Both the position numbers and the translations under genes were made by a program. From the NCBI RefSeq assembly GCF_000973105.1, contig NC_015844.1, forward strand, positions 310,001 through 374,000: 64,000 nt of DNA. Reading direction: 5' to 3'. This document shows positions 63,898-64,000 of the stretch, piece by piece; within the stretch, counting starts at the first letter, position 1, and every line of letters starts with the position of its first letter. The stretch comes from Zobellia galactanivorans. Its GTDB lineage: Bacteria > Bacteroidota > Bacteroidia > Flavobacteriales > Flavobacteriaceae. Under the pieces are notes generated by a model. The model was not told the origin of the DNA, did not search any database, and worked only from the letters and a program-made list of their open reading frames with translations.

Positions 63898-64000
63898 ATG
63901 GAAAAGATACTAATAAAGAAGACTCAAATTCACCTAAATGATTATTTTTCTACACCAAGTTCTCTAAGTGTTCATTCCCCAATTAGTAGGACAGGTTTTC
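63898..64000 (+). CDS. Start of an unknown gene, cut by the window edge
   Basis: An ATG at 63898 opens a frame that stays open to the end (34 codons; MEKILIKKTQIHLND, then SLSVHSPISRTGF). The 220 bases upstream are very AT-rich and suited to a promoter. Too little is visible to assign a family. Confidence 0.4.
   Translation, partial: MEKILIKKTQIHLNDYFSTPSSLSVHSPISRTGF

Overview
The window looks like a chromosome segment of a marine flavobacterium (Bacteroidota, Flavobacteriaceae). It has three SusC/SusD pairs, a hybrid two-component regulator, Bacteroidota-style lipoprotein signals and a class I ribonucleotide reductase small subunit with an N-terminal ATP-cone. A Zobellia- or Maribacter-like alga-associated genus would fit, but that is inference. 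No rRNA, tRNA or CRISPR array was seen.

Layout. (1) 1-875: 5' part of nrdB on the minus strand, cut by the window edge. (2) 1805-9690: susC/susD, a terminator hairpin, then a secreted PI-PLC-type phosphodiesterase and a calcineurin-like phosphoesterase lipoprotein. This looks like an uptake locus for a phosphodiester-linked or inositol-phosphate compound. (3) 9895-44335: a large polysaccharide utilization locus (PUL). Two divergent operons carry the intracellular part: an SSS-family symporter and a KduD-like dehydrogenase on the minus strand; a secreted protein of unknown function, kduI and a GH105 unsaturated-uronyl hydrolase on the plus strand. A long minus-strand operon starts at susC (39666). 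It runs through susD, a GH95-like lipoprotein, two related heparinase-II/III-like lyase candidates (863 and 1689 residues), an unrecognised 668-residue secreted protein, a Kelch lipoprotein and a c-type cytochrome with a dehydrogenase-like propeller. The HTCS regulator is divergent from susC. The pieces fit one pathway: surface lyases cut a uronate polysaccharide, SusCD and the symporter import unsaturated oligomers, GH105 releases the unsaturated uronate, and KduI then KduD take it towards 2-keto-3-deoxygluconate. There is no sulfatase in the window, so the substrate is probably not heavily sulfated.

(4) 44389-54xxx: a peroxiredoxin, then a third susC/susD pair with a very long FG-GAP/UnbV lipoprotein. 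(5) 54203-60942: a Ppx/GppA phosphatase, a relic of a rhamnulose-1-phosphate aldolase/dehydrogenase gene, an intact L-rhamnose isomerase, an NCS1-type permease, an SDR and an AraC regulator. (6) 60943-64000: an AT-rich accessory region. It holds a lipoprotein gene between cassette-like boundary repeats, a 3'-truncated IS256-family element that appears to sit inside a 5' fragment of a group II intron, and an unknown gene with a 24-bp tandem repeat tail. A further gene starts at 63898 and runs off the window.

The least explained parts are the lyase-rich PUL (18-32 kb), the SusCD/PI-PLC/phosphatase operon and the nested mobile-element remnants at the right end.
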